A DNA stretch of 64,000 bases. Source: Microvelia longipes (lineage: Eukaryota > Arthropoda > Insecta > Hemiptera > Veliidae). Position 1 is the stretch's first letter, and each line of letters opens with the position of its first letter. The position numbers and the translations under genes were made by a program. A model generated the notes under the pieces. It made no database searches. It was not told the origin of the DNA and saw only the letters and a program-made list of their open reading frames with translations. The stretch is from positions 34,141,103 to 34,205,102 of the forward strand of contig JACMZG010001911.1 in assembly GCA_018340805.1 (NCBI GenBank), given 5' to 3'. This document shows positions 33,567 to 46,099 of the stretch, one piece after another.

Positions 33567-36500
33567 CCCCAAAAGAAAGCTGTAGGTCTTCTTCAGGGTC
33601 TCTTAAGGAATAGGTAAGGAAAACGTACTTGAATAGGGGCCTAATTCTTATCAAGTAAGAATGACATTACATTTAATAATCTCGATATCAACGTTTATAA
33701 ATTTATTAAGTAATATATAATCTTCGATAGAGATTAAACACTCTCAAAGTTAAAAGTATCTTCTGAACTTGGATCCAAACAAGAAATTTAGATTTTCTAA
33801 AACCAGCTCAAACCTAGCTTTGCGAATACCAACGCTTTCGTAGCTTAAGCTTCAGAATAAGTTAATCTTGTTAAGTTAAACCAGTTAAGTTTGGTTAGGT
33901 GATTACGAACCTTTGTGTTGTTAAACCTTTAGTTCAGTAATTTAATTTTAGCAACGGTTTTATTTCCCTTCCTATAAGTCATCACTTCGTAAATGCGTTA
34001 AAGTTACGAAGGTCTAATACAAAATATGTTTGTTACTTTGATTGCTGAATTTTTAATTCAAATTTTGGCTAAAACTTGCTTGCGGCAACAAATTAAAATA
34101 AATAAGGTAATAATCAAGCATAAATTTAAATTGAAAACAGGAGAAAGTTTGTTTGATAACCTTGTTTATGAAAGAAAGGTTAAATAATATTTGATTTATG
34201 TATTTCATAATTGTTTTTATAAAGAACATAAACAAACATTGAAAAATTCAGTCGCATTAAAAGAAGATTCTATAATTAGGAACTAAAGTTCGTGACCAGT
34301 GTTCTATCAAATTAAAAAATACTTTAAAAAAGAGATGCTAGAACTAAACTTGGTTTTGAAAAAAAAAATACTTTGGTCCAATAAATCACGAATTGACCTG
34401 ACTGCCTCACGGTGGCTGGTTAGTTACGTTATATTAGAGTCATATTTCAACATTTTGGCTTTTACTTGTTATATAAATGCAAAAGGTTTTTTTCTTGTCT
34501 TATCTATATAGAACATTAAAGAATTTTTTATATACAAAGGTTTAATATATTTTGTGACTTTTTTCATATAAAACAAAAGATTTTTATGGTGATGTCATAT
34601 TATCTTTACGCACGAATAAATTGAACTATTATTAGGAATATAAAAGACATAATGTTTGATAGTACTCTGTGCTCTTACAGTTTACTTTGGTTTCACTTGT
34701 TGAACTTTGGATCAAAGATGATCGAACAAGGTTATGAGATATATTATGACTTTATAATGCAAAAGAGTATCAAAGTAGCATCTGCATTTATTTTTTACTT
34801 TGCCAGAGTATTTTTGTGTGTTAATTTTAATAATTTTCTTTTAAAAATCGTTTTACCACTTTTTTCATTTGCATCGTTTATTTAAAGCGTTGTTGGTTTT
34901 GCTAATACAAAATTTTTTAAACAAAATGGCCAGTATTAATTAATATTAAAATTCTAATAGTTGGATACTTAACTTACTATTCTCATTTAGGTTCAGGGTT
35001 TATGGTTTACGCTTTTGATACATATTATAAATTAATTCGTTTCCCAACGACTTTTTATAAGAAAAAAAAAATTAATAAGTTAATTAATACGTATTTAAAA
35101 TTAAAGTTATTCTACTTTCTAGTACTACACTTATCCAAGTATTATAAGATGCAGTATTATAAATGTGTTATAATTAGTCAACATACTTAAAAAGTTAATA
35201 TGGAAAAGTTATAATGTCCAAAAATAATAAGCTTAAGAATAAAAAATTGGCTTTTTTCAAGCCACATAACATTTACATCATAAAAATTTTTAATTCTACT
35301 CATAATAAATACTTAAAAACATAAAACATTATATCCCATATTAAGGTAAAATATTAGAGTATTTTAATTCTGAGCAAACATAAAATGCACCTGTTTTTTT
35401 ATTAAAAAGCGTAAAGCAAGTGCCATTATCTGAAAATGTTGTTCTGTTAAACTTGATCTGTTGGACCTTTATGAATCTTAACCCAAATCGTGTCAGGTTT
35501 TTATAGATTTTTTTCTGACCGGTTTTTTTCTGTCTCTTAAATGTTGTGTCCTTTCATTTACAAAATTTTAAAACAAGTACCAACATCTGTAAATATATGA
35601 GTCTGGTTTTATTTATTTAATTTTTTATTTTTTTATAAAATGGTACCAAAAAGTGATACCAGTTTTTAATAACTTAAATTATTACAACTTATTTTCAAGT
35701 TTCGTTTTCTATATTTAAATTTCACTTTCAATATTGACTGTGAAGCACGTGGCTGATTGAAAGAATTGTTTGATTTCGTTATAAAAAAATTAGACTGGGA
35801 TTGGATTGAAATTTGTTAGATTAAATTGAATAGAAAGCTATTTTAATAATAATTCAAAACCGTAAAATAAATACATTAAGACAGACAGATAATATGAACT
35901 GTCATTCAACTTAGGATCTGAAGATTAACTGGGTTAAAAAAATTCTACGTTCCTTTTATTAAATTGAAAGCAAATACATCAATAAGTATTTTAACATGAC
36001 TGAATCCAAATTATTTTTATATCGATCGTTACAAAAAACTAAGTAAATCTTTTGCTACATATAACACTTCATTGAAGAAAGTACGGTCCGGGAATGAAAA
36101 GAGTATTTTTTAGAGTTTTCTCAAAGGGACAGTGTCAGAAAGGGTCGTATATCAGACTCAAAGTTAAGTTAGATATAGTGCTTATTTTGCTTTAATACAG
36201 CACATTCTATTACTACAAGTTTCTTTTCCTTTTTGCTATTTTACAGCGTATAAAAGATTAAGACTTATTAGGTGCGTTTTCGACAGCTTACATTTTTGAC
36301 AATAAGTAAATAGACAATTTTGTTTATCATCGGTTATAGTTGTTTACGCACCAAGGCAAGGGATTTAAGTTATCTGTCAGTTCCTATATACACAAGATGG
36401 AACTTGAAGAAGTACTGTGGATGCAAATAATTTCAATTTTAGTTTATCAAACCAATAAAATTAGGGGTTGTATGCTTGGCTTTGGAGACATGGTCTAGGT

Positions 36501-37606
36501 TGAATAAACGTAGATCTGGAAATATAAACGGATTATTTTTTTAAGGTTAACAACGCCATAATTTTAGATTATTAAAAATTCGAAAAGGTGAAATTTTGGA
36601 AATATGTTTTCGTATTCTTGTCGATGGGGAGTCATCTATTCTGTAGCAAGTTTTTATTTTATTGACTACAGGCCACCTATATTGAATAAGCTTTACGGTT
36701 TAATTATGCAGCAAAACCTTTTTATATACTCAATCAAATGTGGTGCAATATAAAGGGTTGTGACAATACTTCGTAAATACATTTTACGTCCCTAGGGGTG
36801 TAAATCCCACTTTTAGGTTACTAGGGTTGTAAAATTTATTTACGTGGCCAGGTCTCTAGATATAAAAAACTAGGCGCGAATGGTCAGATAAAAGTCAGAT
36901 TCTTATTTACATTAGTTTGACAGGAAAACAAAGCAGGGATGGTGCGATACTATTGTCTACTTAGTTAACTCACTCAATCTCAACCTACAATACAGTACTA
37001 CGTAGTATAAGCAAAGAGTATAGTATATGCAAATACTAATACTGCTACTACACTTCTTGGTATATGTCTCTTTGTTACCCTATACCCGCTCTACAATCCT
37101 AATCTTACATCTATATCAAAACTGAAAGTCATCTTCGTTAAAACTTATACTTTCTATTTTTTGAATAAGTACTAGTATAAATTAATCTTTTATACTTTAT
37201 TTCTGTATTACTTTTTTTATTTCATATAATTGATTATGATTTATAAATAATTTATGAATAATGATACTCTTCAATATAAGTCGTAGGTCAAATTTAATAC
37301 ACAACACGGAGGGTATATTGCAACTCTTAATTTTTTTAGTTCCACGGCCAAGCCTCGGTTGTCAAACCAATAAGAAACTCCCTCGGCAAGCATCGCGACC
37401 TTAGGAATATAAGTCAGCCTAATAACTTTAGGATCTAATAAAGTATTCTCTTACTGAGAAAACTTTACATTTGTGTTAGGAAATCATTCTTCCCTTCCTT
37501 GATATGTAAATAACTATTAATAAAAGATTTTATAGAACCTGATTTGCCCAAATAATAAATTATTAAGGATATACATTGACCCTTAAAAAAATAAAACAAA
37601 ATTTAC

Positions 37607-37692
37607 CTTTAATTGTCATTGAATTGATGTGGTGAGAGATCCATGCGGCCAGGTGACCACAGCAAGTTCTTCACGTTACAATCGAACCTCAC
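37607..37692 (-). other. Candidate 5' untranslated exon of the chitin-binding gene, with a short upstream ORF
   Basis: 86 bp flanked on the minus strand by a strong acceptor (pyrimidine-rich, ending TTTTCAG) and donor AAAG|GTAAAT. It is the best-looking isolated exon upstream of the start-codon exon, about 18.2 kb away. One frame is open throughout and ends in TAA just before the donor. An ATG inside gives an 11-codon uORF (MDLSPHQFNDN). Because the stop precedes the donor, the exon cannot extend the downstream protein. It might instead belong to another transcript; linkage is inferred. Confidence 0.45.
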
Positions 37693-38213
37693 CTGAAAAT
37701 AATTTTTTATTAAATAATTAATGATATGATTAATATTTAATAAATGTGAATACGTTATCTAGAATATAATATTAAATTTAATTTTTGTACCAATAAATAA
37801 TTAAATAACTTAGAAATAGAGAAATTAGGTACTACGCCAAAAAAACACAAAAAGTTTGTATTCCCTTTATTTAATTAAGTTATTTAGATATAATTAAAAT
37901 TAAGTACACTTAATGCATGGCATGCTTTTTCCTGTCATGAAAATTATTTCATTTCCATCCAGTTCTTTGATCCAGCCAATAAGGAAATCAATTAAAATTA
38001 ATGAATTATTAATTACATTTTCAAAATGTAATATTATCTCCTATGTTTATGTACTGGTATAAAAGATTGGATTATTTTATGTTTGAATTATTAAATTTTT
38101 AATTATTCTATTAATAAAATACCTTCTGGCGGTAATTAGAAGAAAAATATCAGGCATAGGGTACCTCACTCGACCTTAGAGTGAGATGGTTTTCCCAAGT
38201 ATAGGGTGTTTTG

Positions 38214-38550
38214 ACTTCGGACTCGCTTTGCTCGTCCTTGGAATGTCAAGAGTATTCAACCTATGATGTTATAACTTCGCTTTGCTCGTCCTTGGAATGT
38301 CATGAGTATTCAACCTATGATGTTATAACTTCGCTTTGCTCGTCCTTAGAATGTCATGAGTATTCTATGATCCTATGATGAGTATTCAACTATGATTTTA
38401 TAACTTCGCTTTGCTCGTCCTTGGAATGTCATGAGTATTAACATATGATGTTTAACTTCGCTTTGCTCGTCCTTAGAATGTCATGAGTATTCAACCTATG
38501 ATGTTATAACTTCAGTCTCACTGCACTCGTCTTCACAATGTCACGATTAC
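38214..38550. repeat. ~54-bp minisatellite grown from a SINE-tail module
   Basis: Six units starting near 38214, 38275, 38329, 38404, 38457 and 38510, each with CTTCGCTTTGCTCGTCCTTG, GAATGTCATGAGTATT and CAACCTATGATGTTATAA. The unit contains the CGCTTTGCTCGTCCT..GAATGTC motif found in the SINE tails; the array is preceded by GGGTACCTCACTCG at about 38158, the SINE terminus. Confidence 0.82.
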
Positions 38551-39149
38551 CCAAATCCAAATCTAGTTTAACTTTGAATTATTAGGTACCCAAATATCTA
38601 AGATTAATTTAGCGTTAGGTTAATTTAAGCTTAAACAAGCAATACGATAAATAAGTATTCAAGCAAATAATACTGGTAATACTTTTATAGTATGTTTAAG
38701 AATGCATTAAAGACCTGCAATTATGCTTGGCAGCCTAGTTATGTAATATTTTTTGTTCTTTATGAGAATATTTTATAATTATATCATAAATAATTATTTT
38801 TTACAGTAAAAGATGTAAAACTTTTTATATAATTTTAAGTGTCGCACTAATTAATGTTTTCGCCAATAACTTACAGTAAAGAGATGAATAGCTGTGGCGT
38901 TTCCACTACATAATATTATAAGTTTCGCTATTTGACAATAAGTCAGAAAGCAGTAAAAAAATAAAATTTATAAGCCGTAAAAATTTCAAGTTTAACGTCA
39001 ATATATTCGAAATGACGACCATATAAAAATTAAATATTGTGGATCAGATGATCACTTAAAGATGAATGTATATTTGTGTCAAATTTCTATTTGATCGTCA
39101 AAATTTTAATTTTTAATTATCGAGCTTTGCTAATTCTCTTGTATAAACA

Positions 39150-39330
39150 CAGCGGACATTATGCGTGACACTGACATACAAACACACACGCACACAGATG
39201 GCATGGCGAAAACCACTCAGAATGCCATGAAAATTCCTAAAATTTTATAATTATATTAAAAAATTGGTTTTGGATTTTAGGGAGAACACAATACTTTTAC
39301 CTATAGCAGACGGTTTGAAAAAGTAAAAAG
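39150..39330 (+). repeat. Dispersed repeat R, copy
   Basis: ACAGCGGACATTATGCGTGA, an ACACACACGCAC run, AAAACCACTCAGAATGCCAT, GGTTTTGGATTTTAGGGAGA and ACACAATACTTTTACCTATA. Confidence 0.65.
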
Positions 39331-40077
39331 TATATATTTCAAAAACAAATCTTTTAGCAAACAAATTTTAATGATACAAAAATAGTTTCCGTAAAACACA
39401 GGAACAATGAGTCTAATAGGAACATCAATCTTTTTTCCTCAATAGAAAAGGTTGACTCATTAAAAAGGAAAAACAAAACAAACCATTTGCCTTTGTACCA
39501 TGGGCATAACCAAGCCCTAACATAACTAAATGACTTTGATACATCAGGAAAATAAAAGTAGTTAGTGTATCAATCAGATAGAGTGGTAATCATTAATAAA
39601 CAACACCTTGGATATGTTACCATCTTCTATTCATATGATATAATCTATCAATACAATCTCATCAATATTAAACTGTTTTAATGAATGCTTTATGGTTAGA
39701 TTGATCGAAGAAGATGAATACAAAGTCAGTTCTATTGTTTTGTTTTATTATTCATTTGCTGAGTCTCATTAGTAAAAAACCGGTTGGATTTGAAGTAGTC
39801 GGTTACATGTTTATTGATATATCTAATTACGTTAGATGTTATATTTGGAACAATAGCAGTTAAAGGTTGACAATGAAGAAGTTATTAAGTTACTAAGTAA
39901 GTTAATACTGCTTTGATAAATTTTAAAGTTGAAAGAATAAACCGACCAATAACGGTATAGCTGAGCAAGAAAGCTAACGTTCCATATAAATGATTATCCA
40001 TTTAACGGAAAAATGCCTCAGTAATATTTTTTAGGTATAAACTTATACAGTGTAAATATGACGAAAATAAAAATCTA

Positions 40078-40130
40078 TCACCGGGTCCAAAATTCGAACC
40101 CGAACCTCTGGGTTTGAGCTTTTGTTTAAA
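40078..40130 (-). mobile_element. tRNA-like SINE head fragment
   Basis: Minus strand GAGGTTCGGGTTCGAATTTT followed by GGACCCGGTGATA resembles a T-arm with B box. No full tRNA cloverleaf can be drawn. Confidence 0.45.
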
Positions 40131-40346
40131 AAAAAAATTGAACGTAAAAGATTTTCAATTGACATTTAGTTTATTTTTTGAAACGGTGATTTTTTTATTA
40201 AAAAAAAAATATATAAATGAAACATAAGAAATTCAAAATCTTTTTTGACTTGATCATTAACCAGCGCTTATATTTAAAGCAAATTTGCGCTATAAGTTTG
40301 TTTGAATTTGTCACGTACAGCGGTAAAATGTAATTACCACTGTACG

Positions 40347-41456
40347 CATAGATAAACAATATTAACATAGATGGTTCACTCCCGAGTGTTATAGGAACAC
40401 TCAATTGACAAGTTTTTGTTTATGATTTAAGTTGGGGGCCTCATCACTAGAGTCTTGAAGAGCGCTAAGTAAAAATCAATTTGCTCTATTCTCAACTATA
40501 TTGTGCTGTAGTATTTTTAAATACAAACAGCCAATCGGTATGTAAAATAAAATAAAAGTAAACAAAGATCTATGGTAATTTTGAAATATTTAAAGTAAGC
40601 TGTTAATGCCACGTATTATACTGATAGACCAAGAGCGCAGGGGTGTTTTGTTAATAAAAAGTGTAATGGCTGGAACAGGTCTCAATTTTTCGTAAATACC
40701 TTCCTGAACAAGGATCTGCAATTCTGCAGACTCGTATCGGATGGGTGTCCCAGGCAGAACGCACTTTACATGTCAAATTTACCACCCAAGTTAACAAACA
40801 GTGTAATGGCTGGAAACGGGTTTAATTTTTCGTAAATACCTTCCTGAACAAGGATCTGCAATTCTGGCGACTCGTATCGGATGGGCGTCCCAGGCAGAAC
40901 GCACTTTACAGGTCAAATTTACCATCCAAGTTAACAAACAGTGTAATGGCTGGAACCGGTCTCAATTTTTCGTAAATATTTTCCTGAACAAGGATCTGCA
41001 ATTCTGCCGACTCGTATCGGATGGATGTCCCAGGCAGAACCTTTGACCCCTAAAGTGCGTTCTGCCTGGGACACCCATCCGATACGAGTCGGCAGAATTG
41101 CAGATCCTTGTTCAGGAAGGTATTTACAAAAAATTGAGACCGGTTCCAGCTATTACACTTTTTATTAACAAAACACCTCTGGGCTCTTGGTCTATGATAC
41201 TTAATATAGTAAATAGATTAATACGTCATTTTATATCCTTCATTTCATAATATGCATAATATGTCTTTTGATAATCTTACAATATATCAATAATATTCAC
41301 GATGAATTTTTGTTTTCCAAAATTTGGTGGCTAAAAATATTTGACAGTTTCACATTTCCACCACTAGATTGTTCTACTTGAGCTTCCTGCATCCCATCAC
41401 TATTTTTTTTAAAATAATTTTGAGAGTACCATCTATGTTAATATTGTTTATCTATG
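40347..41456. mobile_element. Foldback-type DNA element with perfect 29-bp inverted termini
   Basis: CATAGATAAACAATATTAAC plus nine more bases at 40347-40375 is repeated exactly, inverted, at 41428-41456. A separate hairpin (40314-40346, arms CGTACAGnGGTAA) abuts the left terminus. The interior holds the second foldback at 40624-41195. No transposase frame. The same terminus forms the 44-bp palindrome at 21527. Confidence 0.75.
40624..41195. mobile_element. Inner foldback element: three direct 140-bp repeats and one inverted copy
   Basis: Ends ATAGACCAAGAGC are inverted at 41183-41195. Direct units start at 40661, 40801 and 40941 (each GTGTAATGGCTGGAA, then CCTTCCTGAACAAGGATCTG, CGACTCGTATCGGATGG and GTCCCAGGCAGAACGCACTT). 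The inverted copy occupies about 41054-41160. Units are about 95% alike by eye, implying recent amplification. It could fold into a ~100-bp hairpin. Confidence 0.82.
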
Positions 41457-43431
41457 GCTGTAAGTGAAATATTTAAAAAAATAATTTTTTTAAATTAATA
41501 TATAAATTATAATACGTTTACGTCAAAATAGTTTTTGAAAACCCAAGGTTAACAACTATGATCTTTGCTGTTTTCATAAATTGGGTAATGTTCATATTCT
41601 GAGGGATAGCGTAGCAAGACATAAGATTTAGTACTTAAGCTATTAGATAATCATAATATTCTGAGGTCAAGTGCAGAGAGACTTTAGTTATAACGCCTTG
41701 TACGATAGACTTACTTTCCAATTTGAGATCGAGCACATTGCGACCCAAGTAATACGTCCCACCATTAGTTCCTGAAAACGAGTCCGAAATTACGATTAAA
41801 AGTTCCAAGGCACTCGGTACTTAGTGACAGTACAACTTTAACATAAAACTTTTAAATCTGATGAACAATTTTTTCTGGTTCTACTGAATTTGGTGTCGTT
41901 TCATCTTGCTGCCATTGACCTTTACTTCCCTTACATTAAAAGAATCATTCTGTTTTTCCTACATTAATATATAAACCAAGTAGGGAAACCAATGCAATTT
42001 TAGTCAAGCTTAGATTGTAGTACATATTTTGTTCACCAGGGAGTTTGCTGAAATTTTGAAAGGGGCGCAGCCATCTTGATTTACCCTTACATAATGTAAA
42101 CAAACTATTTATGGTACACAACATTTTTGTTTTTACAGCATTTCATTTTACATTTCTGAATTTCTGTATGGGTTTCTTTAAATTACTTAAAAAGAGCGGC
42201 ACGTGCAACACTTTTTTATCTGTCGGTGTTTAAATGGTACTTTTAAATGCTAATATACTCCTCTGGAATTTTATTTTTAATGGTAATTTTACAATTTTAA
42301 ACAGATTTTTTAATATAACCTTAGTAATTGTAAATTTAAATTTTATTAAAGGCAATATTAACTTTTGCCTGTATTTTTTAAAATCTCAGAAAAGAGATTA
42401 CTTATAATATATTTCGTACCCTTCTATAACTAAATTTTTATAACAATTATTTTCATTATTTCCCTAAAAAGAAAAAATCATCAAATGTTACCAGTGTTGC
42501 CAATAAAATATAAACGACTAAGGTAAATACTAAAAATATCATGCACAGTTATTCTAATATAGCATTTCTTTTTTTTTATCTGAGCCAGCTATCAGCAGAT
42601 CAGGCATGTCTTTTGTATGCAATTTTTTTACACGTGTTAGCATAGAAGTTTCCCTACTTAGTTTATGTTACTTTAGTTGTTTCCCTTTGCATTTTCATTA
42701 TTACAATAAGTGACAAAAAACCTTCTACGCAGTCAAAGTGTGATGCCGCGAGTGATATAAACCTAATTCATACTAACCTAAAAATCAGATTAAACTTATA
42801 AAGTTTAATTTTATATTTTTTCGGATAAAAAATCAACCTGTCAAAATCTTCATAAAACAAAAACTTTCAAATTACTTTTCAAAACGCAATTCACCCAAAT
42901 ATTATAATCATTACTCGCTTTATTAGTCAATACTCTTCATTAAAGATGAATCAAGTTATAAATCATAATAAGAATAAAAAATAAGTATTAATAAGATATG
43001 TCTTAACAAAAATACGAAAAATCAAGGATTTACTTTTAGGGAAGATTTGACTTCCTTGTTATCATCTATAAAAAGCCTTATTACAAAACATTTAAATGTA
43101 TGGTAATCTCAGCTTTATTATAATAAGCAATATGAATAAAATAATTCGGTATTTCTGTAATAACAAAGGTTGACAAATGGAAGGAAAAACAGGATGGGAA
43201 TAGCGGTAGTAGGAAACAAAAAGAACTCAGACATGTGAAGCGAACTGAATGTGTCTTGTCTGTGACTGTCAGACGTCAGACCAGCCTAACCTACTCATCT
43301 TAGCTGGAAGAAAGTTCTCCCACAAATCTAGACTTTTGTAATTATTTATATCTTCTTGATATTACTAATGTTTAATATTTTTTTAATTATCGTTTTATTA
43401 ATTATATTGATTTACTTATAATTAAAAAGTT

Positions 43432-43515
43432 GAGTACGGGGTACTCCGAAACTTTTTCTTTCTAGTTCTGACTTGCTATGCTTGTCCTCAAAATTTGAAA
43501 AATGCCTAATTTATA
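43432..43515 (-). repeat. 3' module of the 5S-derived SINE
   Basis: Plus strand GAGTACGGGGTACTCCGAAA, then a TTTTTC run, TGACTTGCTATGCTTGTCCT and CAAAAT. Inverted tail order; head absent. Confidence 0.55.
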
Positions 43516-43839
43516 ATTTAGTAATTTAATTATATTATTATAATTATAATTATAAATAAAGATGATCATTTGTAATCGCTCAGTGATCGCTAGTCCACCC
43601 AATGAATATGCCTGATGAAAGCTGTCCCACAACATTAATCCGATAAAAACCGATGATGTAGTATTCTATGAGGTAGTACTCTATGGTTTTCTAATTTTTA
43701 GCAATTTGTTTTTTAAAAAAAAAAACAAATAGCTAAATAATTTAAAATATTTTCCGGAAAGCAAAATTAAAAGTTGATTTTTGCACCAAGTTTCAAACTT
43801 TCCGCCATAAACCTGCTGAGAAATACGATAATAACACAC

Positions 43840-43960
43840 ACGTTTTCATATATTTATACACACAGATGCACACATACAGACAAAAAACTTAAAACTACTC
43901 AGGAGGTCTTAAAAATTGTTAATACTTCACATTATATTCTTCGGAATTTTAATTAAAGGT
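43840..43960 (+). repeat. Dispersed repeat R, copy
   Basis: ACACACAGATGCACACATAC, AAAACTACTCAGGAGGTCTT, AAAAATTGTT and CTTCGGAATTTTAAT. Confidence 0.6.
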
Positions 43961-44194
43961 TAATTGGTCAAGTAAGTTCAAGCTCTGTCGGCAACCTGAT
44001 GAGTTAGACGTAACAAAACAGAAGACACATGACATTATGTCGAGCATGACATTATCGACATTATTGATGAAAAATGTCGTATGATGCGACAACAATTCCC
44101 AGCATTGTGTTTTGCTTGTTACAAATCCTAGGTGTCTCTAGCACAACTTGTAACCATATTTTGCAAGACTCGGCATTATCAAATTCTACAGGTC

Positions 44195-44305
44195 TTAAAA
44201 CACCTAAAACTGATAATTCTGTTGAAACCTGGGTTTCGGATTTTAAGTACAAACACAATACTTTTTCTAAAACCTACAGTATAAATGAGGAAAGTAAAAA
44301 AGTCA
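44195..44305 (+). repeat. Dispersed repeat R, copy
   Basis: CTTAAAACACCTAAAACTGA, TAATTCTGTTGAAACC, GGGTTTCGGATTTTAAGTAC, ACACAATACTTTTTCTAAAA and GAGGAAAGTAAAAA. Overlapping open frames on both strands (44061-44379) are products of this repeat. Confidence 0.62.
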
Positions 44306-45603
44306 TATTTATAGAAGAGCATGAATTCATCTTTTGTGCTCTCATAAATATTCTCTTACGCGTTATTTTAATTAGTTAACTACGTCCTATACTCTCTCTT
44401 TCTATTGCTGTCTAATGGTTTGATTCTTAATGAAAAAATAATTGAATTATACATATATTATAAAGATATTTTATAGTCTCTTTATTTATTCAACATTTTC
44501 CTTTTTAAGCATCTCTTTATATAAGTTGTACTTTTGATATTAAACGATACAAGAGTATATTATAATTAATGCACTAATTAAAATCTAGGTTAAGCATAGT
44601 TAGAGTTATCTGGTAACAAATTCCAGAACAGTTTTAACTCTAGTTTTAATAAGTAGCTTCTTCAATACGCTGCTAACTTAGAAAAGTATCAACTCACAAT
44701 ATATAATATAAGATATAAATCTTTGAATGTAAGCTTTACACTACATTTTATATAAAGGCTGCAGAATACAATCTTCGTAAAATTAATTCTACCAAGACCA
44801 GAATGAATAAAGATTGAGTAAAATCCTTTTATTCTGGAATAAAGTTATGCAGGATTTGATCTGCATATCCTCGGCTCCTTTACTTTGCAAATTGAGATTT
44901 GATCCCTTTCTAAAGTAAAAATGTTTTCCCTTAAATTTTATTTACTCGTGTTTTAGAGAATATAAAATGGATTTTCTTTCTTACACAAATATCTCTGTGT
45001 AAAAATATATTAAAGGATGAACAGTGTAAAGAATTTTTCCCAATTTTAAAATTTTATCGATCTATTGAAAGTTTTAGAAGTATACCAAACATTTTAGAAT
45101 TTTATTATATTTTTCATCTATGGGGTAATGACGAGGAAAGAGATTTATAACTATGTTTCTTCAAGTTTATAGTAATATTAACCTATGAAAAAGCTTTTTT
45201 TTACTTTTTATTGAATATTGCAACTACATGAAACATATGTTATTAGCAATAATGGTAACAATGATAAGATATGGCTTTGATATGACTGTTGCAAGAAGCT
45301 ACCCAGTGGTAGTACTTGCTGGTATGAGCTTATCCTATATAATGACTTCAGTAATAAATAGAAAAAAGGTCAATTTAATATCAATAATTGATTATTTAAT
45401 ATATAATATTAAATAAATAGATGAAAAGATAAAATAATATATATGTATATAATAATATAGATATTAAAATAGTAAGATAAATCAAATCAAGGAAAATATG
45501 TATAATTAAATGGAATAAATTATTCAAAGAAATCAATATTAAATAAGATGTATCAGTGGCGTAGCCAGGATTTAATTTCGGGAGGGCTGAATGTTAAAAA
45601 TTG

Positions 45604-45606
<3 letters not shown>

Positions 45607-45682
<76 letters not shown>
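45607..45682. repeat. (TA)n microsatellite inside the hAT-like element
   Basis: Nearly pure TA over about 75 bp. It generates three spurious Tyr/Ile frames on both strands. Confidence 0.95.
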
Positions 45683-45687
<5 letters not shown>

Positions 45688-46099
45688 ACATTGTTCAATG
45701 TTTTCAAATTATTTTTATATCTCTCAATTTCATTGTATATTTTTAGGGATTCGAAGATAATCTTCGAAACCCTTATACTTTCTGTCGAGCGTCTGTCTGT
45801 TCGCTTTCTCATCTCAGGAACTACAATAGCTAGGAAGTTGAAACTTGGTATGCATGTGTAACTATTTTATCCAACAACAGGAAAAATATAGCCAACTATC
45901 TCACACGCGCATCTGTCAATTTATGAGCGAATGCGCACATTCGCAAAAAAATAAATATTTTTTTGAAAAATTATGTGGTTGATACCCCACATGTATTGTA
46001 GGTACCGATGGGTAGAACACAAATATGCATCGCTTTTTTTCAAAATGGCGGCTATTATACACCCGCCAAAAATATCGAAAACCCCCAAAAAAATCACAT

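Larger units (their letters stand above)
19381..37606 (-). other. Putative first intron / upstream region of the chitin-binding gene
   Basis: About 18 kb between the start-codon exon and the candidate 5' UTR exon. Composed of AT-rich sequence with microsatellites, palindromes, SINEs, MITEs and repeat R copies listed separately. 20400-21240, 24100-26160, 28750-30180 and 33700-37600 contain nothing I can name beyond simple-sequence AT tracts and small hairpins. Confidence 0.5.
37693..40313. other. Non-coding AT-rich stretch
   Basis: Apart from the minisatellite at 38214, the repeat R copy at 39150 and a tRNA-like B-box segment at 40078, nothing was recognised. Confidence 0.5.
41457..45545. other. 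Non-coding AT-rich stretch
   Basis: Contains repeat R copies and a SINE tail listed separately. A 62-codon hydrophobic plus frame at 45228-45416 is unrecognised and not supported. Nothing else seen. Confidence 0.5.

Noticed and set aside
34652..34885. 77-codon plus frame with hydrophobic stretches (and 35002-35190, 34299-34511)
   Set aside because: AT-rich composition, no motif, no splice or neighbour support.
45594..45861. Overlapping Tyr/Ile-rich frames on both strands
   Set aside because: Translation of a (TA)n microsatellite.
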